A DNA stretch of 35,461 nucleotides. Source: Bacteroidales bacterium (GTDB lineage: Bacteria; Bacteroidota; Bacteroidia; Bacteroidales; Muribaculaceae). Made by a program: the position numbers and the translations under genes. Below the pieces are notes generated by a model that saw only the letters and a list, made by a program, of their open reading frames with translations, searched no databases and had not been told where the DNA came from. Positions 1-7,740 of this stretch are shown piece after piece. The stretch covers positions 1 to 35,461 of the forward strand of contig SFGS01000016.1 of assembly GCA_004557565.1 (NCBI GenBank), in the 5' to 3' direction. Position 1 is the first letter of the stretch; each line of letters opens with the position of its first letter.

Positions 1-339
1 CCGTTAGGAATTTGATGTGTGTAGGCAGGTATGCAGAAAAGATGTAATGGAGCGAAGCGAAATGGAATCTTTTCGAAATGCCTGCAATAGATATATCAGA
101 ATGTTGCATTCCAGCGGAATGCGACAACATCAAATTGCCATATAATGGCGAAATCGCATCCCTCTGGGATGCATATTTGTTATGCGACATTTGCAGGCAT
201 TTCACTTCGGTTATGCTCCATTTCGCTTCGCTCATTTCGCATAACCTTCGCTGCATACCTGCCTACACACATAAAATCCCTACGGGATTTTTTTCAATCA
301 TTACTAAATAATCACGGGGACAACTTGTATATCATTTCC
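1..339. repeat. Nested palindromic interspersed repeat, left copy (cut by window start)
   Basis: The stretch folds on itself through several nested perfect arms: a 21-bp arm at 16-36 pairs with 251-271, a 16-bp arm at 50-65 pairs with 218-233, and a 12-bp arm at 76-87 pairs with 191-202. A related element lies in opposite orientation at 34828-35179, sharing the outer arms, much of the interior and a non-palindromic tail (320-339 here, 34828-34847 there). Position 1 is already inside the element, so its true left end lies outside the window. No transposase is present. Short open frames inside it shift between the two copies, so I read it as non-coding. It could be a miniature element mobilised in trans or a structured RNA repeat. 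Confidence 0.8.
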
Positions 340-398
340 AAAAACTTAGAGTGCAGTTGTGAAATTCTTGGTTTTTCTTTGTCAGTTACAGACTGTTC

Positions 399-1126
399 CT
401 ACAACTTGACGGTTTTGTCCACCACAACACTATATGTGCGGTTCTTGTTACCACCTTCAGGTAAAACCATTTTGATTGCAATAAGTGCTTGGAGATATTC
501 TCTTGTTCTTGACACGCTTTTACCAATATAATTGGAAATTGAGCCTGCCTTAGCATGATTATATCTACGAATGTAACATACAATATCCACAAGTTTATCA
601 ACGACATCTGTTGTTATTGACAACTTGTCGTTGATATTAGGAGATTTTGACAACCTGTCGTTGATAAGTTGTTTTAAAGCGGTTCTATCGTTGACATCTT
701 CAGTATGTTGAATCCGATTTAAACTTTTATCAACGACATCGTTGGAAAACTGTTCGTAATCATCGTACAACTGCAACATTGCATCAACATCTTGTTCATG
801 ACCATTATAAGGAAGCGTGAGAATAGTCCTGTCCACCTCTCCATCTTTCTCATCAATTGAGGTCTCTGTGTGATAAACATAACATGGTTCCAAACATACA
901 TAATACCATTCAGTCCACTCCCTGCTCGTTCTCCAAACCGGATAAGGAAGAAAAACTTAAGTATTGTGCTATTGCGTGGGTCAGAAGTGCAGCCTCCTAT
1001 GGCTTCGCTTTTAGATATACGCAAACGACCAGGGTTAGCAAAGGTGAAGCCTTCTTTGTTTTTAGAGATGACAACGCTTTGCCTCCCCCAATAATCTGCA
1101 TTCATTAGGGTGTGAAAAATCCACAA
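399..1126 (-). pseudogene. Decayed AlbA_2/HATPase_c_4-type ATP-binding regulator, truncated and frameshifted
   Basis: Two overlapping minus-strand frames give one broken protein. The upstream frame (1126 down to about 893) reads LMNADYWGRQSVVI, then FANPGRLRIS, SDPRNSTI and GERAGSGL. These blocks are typical of the C-terminal HATPase_c_4 part of AlbA_2 / RecG-like 'ATP-binding protein' regulators. The second frame (about 893 to 399) continues with a TILTLPY strand and a charged winged-helix-like tail. A single-base frameshift near 890-896 separates them. The N-terminal AlbA_2 domain (several hundred residues in intact relatives) is missing: recognisable homology stops at about 1110, where an inverted repeat begins. 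The family is often found on genomic islands. I am confident it is broken as sequenced; the family name is from motif recognition only. Confidence 0.75.
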
Positions 1127-1132
1127 AAAACA

Positions 1133-1198
1133 ATTCGTGTGAAATTTGTGCTAATTTGTGGCTGATTTTTAACCACAAATTTCACAAATCACACGAAT
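1133..1198. repeat. Imperfect inverted repeat at the pseudogene breakpoint
   Basis: The arm at 1133-1161 is nearly the reverse complement of 1173-1198, with a few unpaired bases and an AT-rich loop. Both arms are built from short words of the type cacaaatt and cacgaat. It adjoins the point where homology to the regulator pseudogene stops, so it may mark the junction of the event that removed the gene's 5' part. It could instead be an old transcription terminator. Confidence 0.65.
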
Positions 1199-1264
1199 AA
1201 AAATTTAATGTTGTGAATACTGTTTGGGAAGCCCTTTCCCTCTTTCCTCTATTATCTAATATCC

Positions 1265-1351
1265 AATTTCTAACTTCTAACTTCTAACTTCTAACCTCTA
1301 CCTCTAATTTCTAACCTCTAACTTCTAATTTCTAACTTCTTATTTCTAATT
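1265..1351. repeat. Degenerate heptad tandem repeat (TTCTAAC / GTTAGAA)
   Basis: The 87 bp are made of imperfect copies of the 7-mer ttctaac with variants such as ctctaac and ttctaat. Read on the minus strand the unit is GTTAGAA, starting about 9 nt after the stop codon of the RluA-type gene. The same unit, in the same orientation relative to the upstream gene, follows the phosphatase gene at 11168-11230. No open frame or stable hairpin explains it. Confidence 0.8.
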
Positions 1352-1359
1352 TTTAGATG

Positions 1360-2298
1360 TTATTTGGGGGTGGGGAAGAAGGTGAGGAAGTAGGGGGGGA
1401 TGGGGGTTTCGAAGTGGAGGGGGGCACCGGTGCGGGGCTGGTAGAAGGCGAGGCGGAAGGCGTGGAGGCAGAGGCGGTGTGCGCCGTCGATGTGGCTGCC
1501 GTATTTGTAGTCGCCCACGATGGGGTGGTGCAGCACTTGCATGTGCACGCGGATTTGGTTTTTGCGGCCGGTGTGCAGATGGAGTTCGAGCAGGGCGAAC
1601 TGATCGTTTTGCTGGAGCAGTCGCCAGTCGGTTGATGCCCATTTTCCGCCATTATTGGTGCGGCTGCTTACGATTTTCATGCTTGGAGTGTCTTTCAACC
1701 AACTTTCCACATGACCTTCATCTTTTGGCATAGTGCCCTCAACCACTGCCACATAGCGACGGTCGATAACGGTGCTGTGCCAGTCGGCAATCATCATTTG
1801 CTGCACTTCGGTGCTTTTGGCATACACCATCAGTCCGGAGGTGCGCGTGTCGAGGCGGTGCACCACATGTGCGTGGCAACGCTGGCGCGTTTCCACAAAA
1901 TAGCGGTCGAGTAGGTCTTTCATGTTGAGGCTGTTGCGTCCTACGCCCATCGAAAGCACCTCGTCGGCCTTGTCAACCACTATCACATCGGCATCTTCAT
2001 ATACCACGCTGAAATATTGACTGAAATCGAAGCGTGTGCGAGTGGTGCCAGGGTGCTTGCTGATTTCCACCAGCGAATCGGGGTGCACGATAAAGTCGTG
2101 TCGGGTTTGCGTCACCTTGTCAACCAATACGCCTCCACCAGCAAGGATGGCTTTCGCCTTGCTGCGACTGATGCCGTCGAGTTTTTTCATCACAAACTCA
2201 AGCAGCGGCATTTCTTCTCGCGAGAGAAACTGGGTGTATTTTGCATCAACGTGTGGCACATTGCCAGCAGGAGTGGGGCGGTGGTTGTTTTTACGCAT
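1360..2298 (-). CDS. RluA-family pseudouridine synthase
   Basis: The 312-residue protein isomerises uridine to pseudouridine in rRNA or tRNA. Residues about 30-80 form an S4-like RNA-binding segment (SRSKAKAILAGGGVLVD). The catalytic domain carries HRLDTRTSGL, with the catalytic aspartate at D150, and the later LHTGRKNQIRVHM block that is also characteristic of RluA/RluC/RluD enzymes. Length is normal for the family. The exact target (23S positions or other) cannot be told from sequence. It lies downstream of dnaJ on the same strand, separated by a hairpin at 2318-2354, so it may be transcribed separately. The C-terminus is proline-rich, and a tandem heptad repeat starts just after the stop. 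Confidence 0.93.
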   Translation of the reverse strand: MRKNNHRPTPAGNVPHVDAKYTQFLSREEMPLLEFVMKKLDGISRSKAKAILAGGGVLVDKVTQTRHDFIVHPDSLVEISKHPGTTRTRFDFSQYFSVVYEDADVIVVDKADEVLSMGVGRNSLNMKDLLDRYFVETRQRCHAHVVHRLDTRTSGLMVYAKSTEVQQMMIADWHSTVIDRRYVAVVEGTMPKDEGHVESWLKDTPSMKIVSSRTNNGGKWASTDWRLLQQNDQFALLELHLHTGRKNQIRVHMQVLHHPIVGDYKYGSHIDGAHRLCLHAFRLAFYQPRTGAPLHFETPIPPYFLTFFPTPK

Positions 2299-2317
2299 AA
2301 TATTTTGCTTTAAACAA

Positions 2318-2354
2318 ATAAGCCCCTGTCGGACTAATTCGCACAGGGGCTTAT
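2318..2354 (-). terminator. Hairpin downstream of dnaJ
   Basis: A perfect 12-bp stem (ataagcccctgt with acaggggcttat) closes a 13-nt loop in the gap between dnaJ and the RluA gene. Read in the direction of dnaJ the following bases are only moderately T-rich (TTGTTT); the opposite side has a better T run. It probably ends the grpE-dnaJ transcript, but the strength is uncertain. Confidence 0.6.
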
Positions 2355-2370
2355 GATTTTTTGCTTAATT

Positions 2371-3531
2371 TTAGTTTTCGAAGAAGCGGCGGAAACGGTC
2401 GAAGATACGATTCTTGGTGGTTTCCGAAGGCTTCATATTTGAAGAATTCTTGAGCGATTCAAACGCCTTGCGTTCGTCGGCGCTGAGTTGCTCAGGGATG
2501 TAAACAGTGACATTGATTAGCAAGTCGCCGGTGCCGTAGCTGTCGGGCGATGGCAGACCCTTGCCACGGAGGCGAAGAATCTTGCCAGGCTGTGTGCCAG
2601 GCTCGATGGTGACACGCACACGACCATCAACGGTAGGCACTTCCACCTTACCGCCAAACACGGCAGTAGGAATGTCGAGCATCAGGTTGTAAACGAGGTC
2701 GTTGCCGTCGCGGTGGAGTTTGTCGTCGTGCTCCTCCTCAATCACGATGAGCAAATCGCCAGGAATGCCACCGCCGGGAGCCTCATTGCCTTTGCCACTC
2801 ATTTTGAGTGTCATGCCTTCGCCCACACCGGCAGGAATATTGATGGAGATCACATCGTCTTTTTTCACCAAACCTTGGCCTCCACATTCGGGGCAACGCT
2901 CCTTGATGATTTTACCCTTACCGCCACAGGTGTGACACTCGCTCTGGGTTTGCATTGTGCCAAGAATGGTACGCTGAATACGGGTTTCCACACCGCTACC
3001 GTGACATGTAGGGCAAGTTTCGAGTTGGGTGCCGTTTTTCGCGCCAGTGCCGTTGCAGGCATCGCACGAAACCATGCGAGGAATTTTCAGTTTCTTCTCC
3101 ACGCCGTGTGCCACATCTTTCAGGTTGAGGCGCACACGCACACGCAGGTCGCTACCACGCTGCACGCGACGGCCGCCACGCGCACCGCCACCGCCGAATC
3201 CGCCGAAACCGAATCCGCCGAAAATGTCGCCGAACTGCGAGAAAATGTCGTCCATCGACATGCCAGCACCACCGCCGCCGAATCCGCCTTGCGCTCCAGC
3301 GAAACCGAATTGGTCGTAACGAGCGCGCTTGTCTTTGTTCGACAGCACGTCGTAGGCCTCAGCCGCTTCCTTGAATTTCTCCTCGGCGGCTTTCTTTTCC
3401 TCGTCGCTCTTGCCTTGCTGACGGTCGGGGTGATATTTGATAGCCAACTTACGGTAGGCTTTCTTCAATTCATCATCTGTGGCATTCTTCTGAACGCCAA
3501 GCACTTCATAATAGTCTCTTTTTTCTGCCAT
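2371..3531 (-). CDS. dnaJ: Chaperone protein DnaJ (Hsp40)
   Basis: This type I J-protein of 386 residues stimulates the ATPase of DnaK and delivers unfolded clients in the cytoplasm. The order is canonical: a J domain at the N-terminus (YYEVLGV, then HPD in KYHPDRQQG), a Gly/Phe-rich linker, four CxxCxGxG zinc-binding repeats (CDACNGTG, CPTCHGSG, CHTCGGKG, CPECGGQG), then the C-terminal client-binding beta domains. All zinc ligands and the HPD motif are present. grpE lies 27 nt upstream on the same strand, so the two co-chaperones are an operon. dnaK is not in the window. Confidence 0.98.
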   Translation of the reverse strand: MAEKRDYYEVLGVQKNATDDELKKAYRKLAIKYHPDRQQGKSDEEKKAAEEKFKEAAEAYDVLSNKDKRARYDQFGFAGAQGGFGGGGAGMSMDDIFSQFGDIFGGFGFGGFGGGGARGGRRVQRGSDLRVRVRLNLKDVAHGVEKKLKIPRMVSCDACNGTGAKNGTQLETCPTCHGSGVETRIQRTILGTMQTQSECHTCGGKGKIIKERCPECGGQGLVKKDDVISINIPAGVGEGMTLKMSGKGNEAPGGGIPGDLLIVIEEEHDDKLHRDGNDLVYNLMLDIPTAVFGGKVEVPTVDGRVRVTIEPGTQPGKILRLRGKGLPSPDSYGTGDLLINVTVYIPEQLSADERKAFESLKNSSNMKPSETTKNRIFDRFRRFFEN

Positions 3532-3558
3532 TTTGCTGAAAAATTAATAAATAGTATA

Positions 3559-4167
3559 TTACTGACCCACTACCACTTTAGCGTGGCGAAGCACTTTTTC
3601 ATTAATAGTGTAACCCTTTTGCACAGTGTCGATTACCTTGCCCTTCATACTCTCGTCGGGAGCAGGGAAAGTGGTGACAGCCTCATAAATATCGGCATCA
3701 AAGTCGGTGCCAGTTGATTCCATAGGCTTCACTTGCTGTGATTCGAGGTATTTCATAAATTTGTTGTAGATGAGGTCGACGCCCTCTTTCAGACCTTCCA
3801 CATCTGAACTTTTGTCGATTGCGTCGATAGCGCGTTCAAAGTCGTCGATCACAGGAAGCAATCCAAGCATAGCCTTTTCACCACCATTCTTGATGAGTTC
3901 GGCTTTCTCCTTCACTGTGCGTTTGCGGTAGTTGTCGAACTCTGCCATCAGGAAAAGGTATTCCTTTTGCGACTTTTCGAGTTCGGCTTGCAATGCCGCT
4001 ATCTTGTCTTCTGGAGTTTCCTCCTTTGCAGGTTGCTCTTCTTCAGTATTTTGGCTTTCAACTTCGGCATTTTGTGCCTCGGTTTGAGTTTCCTCTTGCT
4101 GCAATTCTTCTTCTTTAACCTGCTCTTGTTCTTTCTTGCTCATATTTCGTTTGAATTTCAATTTCAT
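3559..4167 (-). CDS. grpE: Nucleotide exchange factor GrpE
   Basis: GrpE dimers release ADP from DnaK. The protein (202 residues from the first ATG) has a long, very acidic, glutamine/glutamate-rich N-terminus and a coiled coil (about 55-90) leading into EFDNYRKRTVKEK, the family signature. The C-terminal beta domain ends with the typical GYTINEKVLRHAKVVVG. A second in-frame ATG at 4143 (MSKKEQ) would give 194 residues and is an equally plausible start, since the first eight residues are simply basic. A promoter candidate lies about 100 nt upstream and overlaps the terminator of ispE. No CIRCE operator was seen. Confidence 0.96.
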   Translation of the reverse strand: MKLKFKRNMSKKEQEQVKEEELQQEETQTEAQNAEVESQNTEEEQPAKEETPEDKIAALQAELEKSQKEYLFLMAEFDNYRKRTVKEKAELIKNGGEKAMLGLLPVIDDFERAIDAIDKSSDVEGLKEGVDLIYNKFMKYLESQQVKPMESTGTDFDADIYEAVTTFPAPDESMKGKVIDTVQKGYTINEKVLRHAKVVVGQ

Positions 4168-4270
4168 AAATGTGTATTTGTAGTGACTTTATCGCAAGTC
4201 ATATTCAATAGCGATTGCGTGGCTCGCACTATGTAAACCACGCCCTCAGCAATTATTAATCAACGATATG

Positions 4271-4297
4271 CAAAAATAATGCCAACTTGCGTTGGCA
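4271..4297 (-). terminator. Intrinsic terminator of ispE
   Basis: The minus strand carries tgccaac, a 4-nt loop and gttggca (4280-4297, 7-bp stem), followed directly by a T-rich tract (TTATTTTTG). It lies about 20 nt past the ispE stop codon. Confidence 0.7.
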
Positions 4298-4300
4298 CAA
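4271..4300 (-). promoter_or_regulatory. Predicted promoter of grpE-dnaJ
   Basis: On the minus strand TTG (4298-4300) is followed after exactly 19 nt by TATTTTTG (4271-4278), fitting the Bacteroidetes -33/-7 pattern. Transcription would start near 4265, giving a leader of about 97 nt before the first GrpE start. The -7 element coincides with the T-run of the ispE terminator hairpin. Confidence 0.55.
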
Positions 4301-4316
4301 TATGGATGGGAAGGAA

Positions 4317-5138
4317 TTACAGCTGTATGACAAAATGACTATATTCCTTGAAATTGTCGGCAGCCTTTTCTGCCATTTCGGCACAACTGAAGATGCCGAA
4401 GATAGACGAGCCAGAGCCCGACATCGCCGCATAGGTGGCACCGCTATTGAGCAGCGTGCGCTTGATTTCTGCCAGTGAGGGGTATTGGGCAAACACGCTT
4501 TTCTCAAAGTCGTTGACCAACTCCTTCTGCCAATTCTCCATGCCATCTGACAGAATTTCGGGAATCGGCTTGGCTGATGGGGCAGGGGTGACCTGCGCAT
4601 AGGCCGCCTTGGTGGGCACCGACACATCGGGCTTCACGAGCAGCAAGTGCTTCCCTTTCAGGCACACATCGGTGGGCGTGAACTCATCGCCAATGCCAGT
4701 AGCCATCATGGGCTTGTTGTGAATGAAAAACGGACAGTCGGCACCGATTTTTGATGCCATTATTGCCAACTGTTCGTCGGTGCAGCCAAGTTCGAACATG
4801 TCGTTGAGCATCTTCATACAGAACGAAGCATCGCTTGAACCGCCGCCCAGACCGGCACCGTCGGGGATATGCTTCACCAGATAAATATCCACAGGTGGCA
4901 GACCGAACTCCTTTTCCATCATTCTATAGGCCTTCATCACCAAATTCTTTTCGGTGGGGCAGTCCACCACTCTGCCATAGCATGTGAGCGTGGATTCGGA
5001 GCCTTCGGCTGGCACTATTTCCAGCGAATCGGTGAGCGGAATGGGGTAGAACACTGTTTCGATATTATGATAGCCATCGAGCCTACGGCTCACGATGTTG
5101 AGACCGAGATTGATTTTAGCGTTGGGGAAAGTTATCAT
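4317..5138 (-). CDS. ispE: 4-diphosphocytidyl-2-C-methyl-D-erythritol kinase
   Basis: IspE phosphorylates CDP-methylerythritol at the 2-hydroxyl in the non-mevalonate isoprenoid pathway. The 273-residue protein opens with PNAKINLGL (K8 is the conserved substrate-site lysine), carries the GHMP-kinase ATP loop GAGLGGGSSDAS at 94-105, and has GADCPFF with D134 as the likely catalytic base. A final GHMP motif, AAMSGSGSSIFGIF, lies near the C-terminus. All key residues are intact. It starts 24 nt after the cardiolipin synthase stop codon, so the two are probably co-transcribed. Confidence 0.96.
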   Translation of the reverse strand: MITFPNAKINLGLNIVSRRLDGYHNIETVFYPIPLTDSLEIVPAEGSESTLTCYGRVVDCPTEKNLVMKAYRMMEKEFGLPPVDIYLVKHIPDGAGLGGGSSDASFCMKMLNDMFELGCTDEQLAIMASKIGADCPFFIHNKPMMATGIGDEFTPTDVCLKGKHLLLVKPDVSVPTKAAYAQVTPAPSAKPIPEILSDGMENWQKELVNDFEKSVFAQYPSLAEIKRTLLNSGATYAAMSGSGSSIFGIFSCAEMAEKAADNFKEYSHFVIQL

Positions 5139-5162
5139 TGTAATAGTTGTGTATTTATTCTG

Positions 5163-6611
5163 TTAAAGCACTGGACCGAGCAGGCGCGATGAGGATTCGA
5201 GCGCGCGCTGGCTCAATGGGCGTTTCACCCATTCCTCAAGCGTCATTTCCTCGCAACTTTGTTCGGAGTCGGCGAGGAAAATCGCCTTCATCTTGGTGCA
5301 GAACGATTTGCTGTAGATGAGCGCATTGCACTCGAAATTGTGTTCAAGGCTGCGGAAGTCGAAGTTGGTGGAGCCTGTGGTCACAAATTCATCGTCGATA
5401 ATCACGCACTTGGCATGAAGCATTCGCTCGGTGTAGAGCAGCACCTTGATGTCGGCAGCCAAGCACTCTTTCACATAGGAGAGCGACGAATATTTCAAAA
5501 TCTTGCTGTCGGGGTAAAGCGGAATCATAATCCGCACATCCACGCCCGAAAGCGCCGCCGCCTGAAGTGCCGATTTCATACTCTCTTCGGGCAGGAAATA
5601 GGGCGTCTGGATATAGATGCACTTTTGCGCCTGCGAAATGGCGCGCAACAGCACCATCGACATGGCGTTGAGAGGCTGTGTAGGGCCGCTAATCACGATT
5701 TGCATACCCACTGTCTCGGCGTTTGGCGCGAGAGTGGAGGTGCAAGGCTGGTCGAGAAGCATTCGCTTCATGAAGTTCCAGTCGATGGCGAACGAGAATT
5801 GCAAGCCCTTCACGGCATCGCCCACGATGCGCAAATGCGTGTCGCGCCACGCTTTATAGCCTTTTTCGCCTGTCACATAGCGGTCGGCAATGTTCATGCC
5901 CCCGATGTAGCCCACTTCGCCATCAATCACCACCACTTTGCGGTGGTTGCGCCAGTTGAGCCTGTTGGCAAGTTGTGGGAAAGTCACCTTCAGGAACGGA
6001 TAAGCCTCCACGCCCTCTTCGCGCAAATGCTTGAAAAACGACGAGGCGATGCTCCACGAGCCCACATGGTCGTAGATTACCCTCACTTTCACGCCCTCGT
6101 GGGCTTTTTGAATGAGGATTTCCGCCAATTCTTTGCCTATGGTGTCGGCAGAGAAGATGTAGTATTGGAAATTGATGTATTTTTTTGCCGCGAGCAAGTC
6201 GGCTTTCAGTTGACTGAACTTTGCTTCGCCCTCGGTGAAGATGTCCACCTGGTTGGTTTTGAAGAAGTGAGGTTCGCCAAGGGAATTGACCAGGTTGATG
6301 ATTTGCAGGCTCGACTCCGAAAGGCTGAAGTTGGAGGATTCGGGGGTGTTGAGCGAAGCCTGGCCACTGCGTTTCATGCGATTGTTGCGCGAAATCATCA
6401 TCACACTTTTCAAACTCCTGCCGAAGAACAGATACACAAGAATGCCCACCACCGGCAGCAACAGCAGCACGGTGACCCACGCCAGCGAACGCACAGGGTT
6501 GCGGTTCTCCGACACCACCACTATAATGCACCCGATAGCGGTGATGATGTATAGCGCGGTGAACACGTAGAACACGGCATTTGCGTAGGGGAACAGTTCG
6601 GCTAAAAGCAT
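5163..6611 (-). CDS. cls: Cardiolipin synthase (phospholipase D family)
   Basis: The 482-residue membrane enzyme joins two phosphatidylglycerols into cardiolipin. Two hydrophobic segments (about 12-33 and 44-64) with a short loop anchor it to the inner membrane. Two HKD catalytic motifs follow: HRKVVVIDGEVGYIGG (H223, K225, D230) and HAKCVIIDDEFVTTGS (H399, K401, D406). Length and layout match bacterial ClsA-type enzymes. It lies 24 nt upstream of ispE. No exact promoter match was seen upstream, where a hairpin (6665-6709) ends the preceding gene. Confidence 0.95.
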   Translation of the reverse strand: MLLAELFPYANAVFYVFTALYIITAIGCIIVVVSENRNPVRSLAWVTVLLLLPVVGILVYLFFGRSLKSVMMISRNNRMKRSGQASLNTPESSNFSLSESSLQIINLVNSLGEPHFFKTNQVDIFTEGEAKFSQLKADLLAAKKYINFQYYIFSADTIGKELAEILIQKAHEGVKVRVIYDHVGSWSIASSFFKHLREEGVEAYPFLKVTFPQLANRLNWRNHRKVVVIDGEVGYIGGMNIADRYVTGEKGYKAWRDTHLRIVGDAVKGLQFSFAIDWNFMKRMLLDQPCTSTLAPNAETVGMQIVISGPTQPLNAMSMVLLRAISQAQKCIYIQTPYFLPEESMKSALQAAALSGVDVRIMIPLYPDSKILKYSSLSYVKECLAADIKVLLYTERMLHAKCVIIDDEFVTTGSTNFDFRSLEHNFECNALIYSKSFCTKMKAIFLADSEQSCEEMTLEEWVKRPLSQRALESSSRLLGPVL

Positions 6612-6659
6612 TGGTTGTGCGAAATAAGGGTGACTTGCTTAAAGATTATCTTAAAAAAT

Positions 6660-6710
6660 AAAAGGCTATCACGCCACCTTTCCGCTATGGGCTTAGGCGT
6701 AATGATAGCT
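6660..6710 (-). terminator. Terminator of the small secreted-protein gene
   Basis: An imperfect stem pairs gctatcacgcc (6665-6675) with ggcgtaatgatagc (6696-6709). On the minus strand it is followed by a T-rich stretch (CCTTTTATTTTTT). It separates the small gene from cls. Confidence 0.6.
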
Positions 6711-6743
6711 TAGTGCTCTTGGGCGGTGAGGCGGTTATATGCT

Positions 6744-7052
6744 CTACTTCACCACCACCTTGCGCGACCACTGATTGTTGTAGCGCACGATGTAGAAGCC
6801 CTTAGGCATTTCGATAGTCACATGGCTATCGGCGTTTACCTTCACCGATTTGATCAGTTGGCCCGTAATGGCGTAGATGTTGAAAGTGGCATCGTTGCTG
6901 CCTGCTGCGAAATAGATAACTCCTACTCCGCCTTTGACAGAAGCTACATTTGCAACACTTTCAGCCACAGCAGGCACTGGCTCAGGGGCAGCCCAAGTGC
7001 CAGCCGCGCCACAAGCGACCATAATAAGCAATATTGCGAGTATCTTCTTCAT
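6744..7052 (-). CDS. Tiny secreted protein with type IX sorting-domain-like C-terminus
   Basis: Taking the ATG at 7050-7052 gives about 102 residues: MKKILAILLIMVACGAAGTWA is a clear signal peptide, and the mature protein is only about 80 residues. The C-terminal half (YAITGQLIKSV through KGFYIVRYNN to WSRKVVVK) resembles the Ig-like T9SS/Por secretion C-terminal domain, which normally follows a large cargo protein. Here almost nothing precedes it. A longer frame reaching 7133 exists, but it lacks a signal peptide at its N-terminus and would start upstream of the predicted promoter. It may be a minimal secreted protein or the remnant of a longer one. Whether the organism has a type IX system cannot be seen here. 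Confidence 0.7.
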   Translation of the reverse strand: MKKILAILLIMVACGAAGTWAAPEPVPAVAESVANVASVKGGVGVIYFAAGSNDATFNIYAITGQLIKSVKVNADSHVTIEMPKGFYIVRYNNQWSRKVVVK

Positions 7053-7060
7053 ATCAAAGA

Positions 7061-7091
7061 CAAAATTATAAAGAAAAAACATAAAAAACAA
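7061..7091 (-). promoter_or_regulatory. Predicted promoter of the small secreted-protein gene
   Basis: On the minus strand TTG (7089-7091), 20 nt, then TAATTTTG (7061-7068) fits the Bacteroidetes pattern. The expected start of transcription is only a few nt before the ATG at 7052, so the mRNA would be nearly leaderless. Confidence 0.5.
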
Positions 7092-7200
7092 TTTTTCCAC
7101 ACAATTTTTCTCAAATTTTTCCGTTATTGCCACCGTGGTTGGATAATGTGCTCATAGTGAGTTGGTTATGCGGAAAACGAGCGATGCTCATAATGAATCG

Positions 7201-7640
7201 TAACGTAGGGACATGCCTCGGCATGTTTCGCTGCAATCGGCAATGTTTCAACGCATTGGAAACATGCCAAAGGCGAAAGCACTGAAAAAGTCGAAAAGAG
7301 GATTTTAGAGCCGTTGTAAACGGCATATTGTGGTTAACTCCATGCAAGCTCGCTTGCGAGCGCAGCTTGGAGACAGACCCAAATGTAGTGGCGAGCGTCG
7401 GAGACGGTCGGTCGTGGTAGCATCAATAGTCTTGACCATAACCGACCCTCTACGAGGCTCATAGTCTCTTTAGCGCAATCTCCAAGCTGCGCTCATTCGC
7501 TCCTGTGGAGCTTCATTCGCTTGCATGGAGTTAACCATAATCAGCCGTTTCCAACGGCTACAAGCCTCCATAAAATCTTTACTTCATTCACTATTTTTAT
7601 AGTTTTTCAGTGCTTTCGCCGAAGGCATGTCCCTACGTTA
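7201..7640. repeat. 440-bp imperfect palindromic element, non-coding
   Basis: Four perfect arm pairs are nested in order: 7201-7217 with 7624-7640 (17 bp), 7272-7289 with 7603-7620 (18 bp), 7332-7349 with 7519-7536 (18 bp) and 7358-7373 with 7479-7494 (16 bp). Unpaired stretches separate them, and the central loop is about 105 nt. No transposase or convincing gene lies inside; short frames starting MHGVNHN on both strands are mirror images created by the palindrome. It fills most of the 688-bp gap between folD and the small secreted-protein gene. It looks like a degenerate MITE or other structured repeat. Confidence 0.8.
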
Positions 7641-7684
7641 TGGTGTTGCCATTTTGGGTGTCTGCGAGGGCGGCTTGGAGAAAA

Positions 7685-7719
7685 GAGGCGCACCTCCGCT
7701 GTGTGTGGGGGTGCGCCTC
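7685..7719 (-). terminator. Terminator of folD
   Basis: A perfect 10-bp GC-rich stem (gaggcgcacc with ggtgcgcctc, 15-nt loop) lies just past the folD stop codon. On the minus strand it is followed by a short T-rich stretch (TTTTCT). Confidence 0.65.
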
Positions 7720-7740
7720 GGTATGGGGGTGATGTGTTGC

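Noticed and set aside
78..531. Overlapping short open frames across the left palindromic repeat, with similar peptides in the right copy at 34807-35166
   Set aside because: The similar peptides arise from the repeat's own sequence; the frame changes between copies because of indels, and there is no domain or start context. Treated as non-coding repeat.
1133..1198. CRISPR-like or tRNA-like structure in the inverted repeat
   Set aside because: Only one repeat pair, no spacers, and no cloverleaf or anticodon stem could be drawn.
2713..3717. 334-codon open frame opposite dnaJ and grpE
   Set aside because: Antisense shadow spanning two genes; repetitive Ala/Thr/Glu composition comes from the Gly-rich dnaJ linker.
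5259..6554. 431-codon open frame opposite cardiolipin synthase
   Set aside because: Antisense shadow of cls, whose two HKD motifs and membrane segments fix the true frame.
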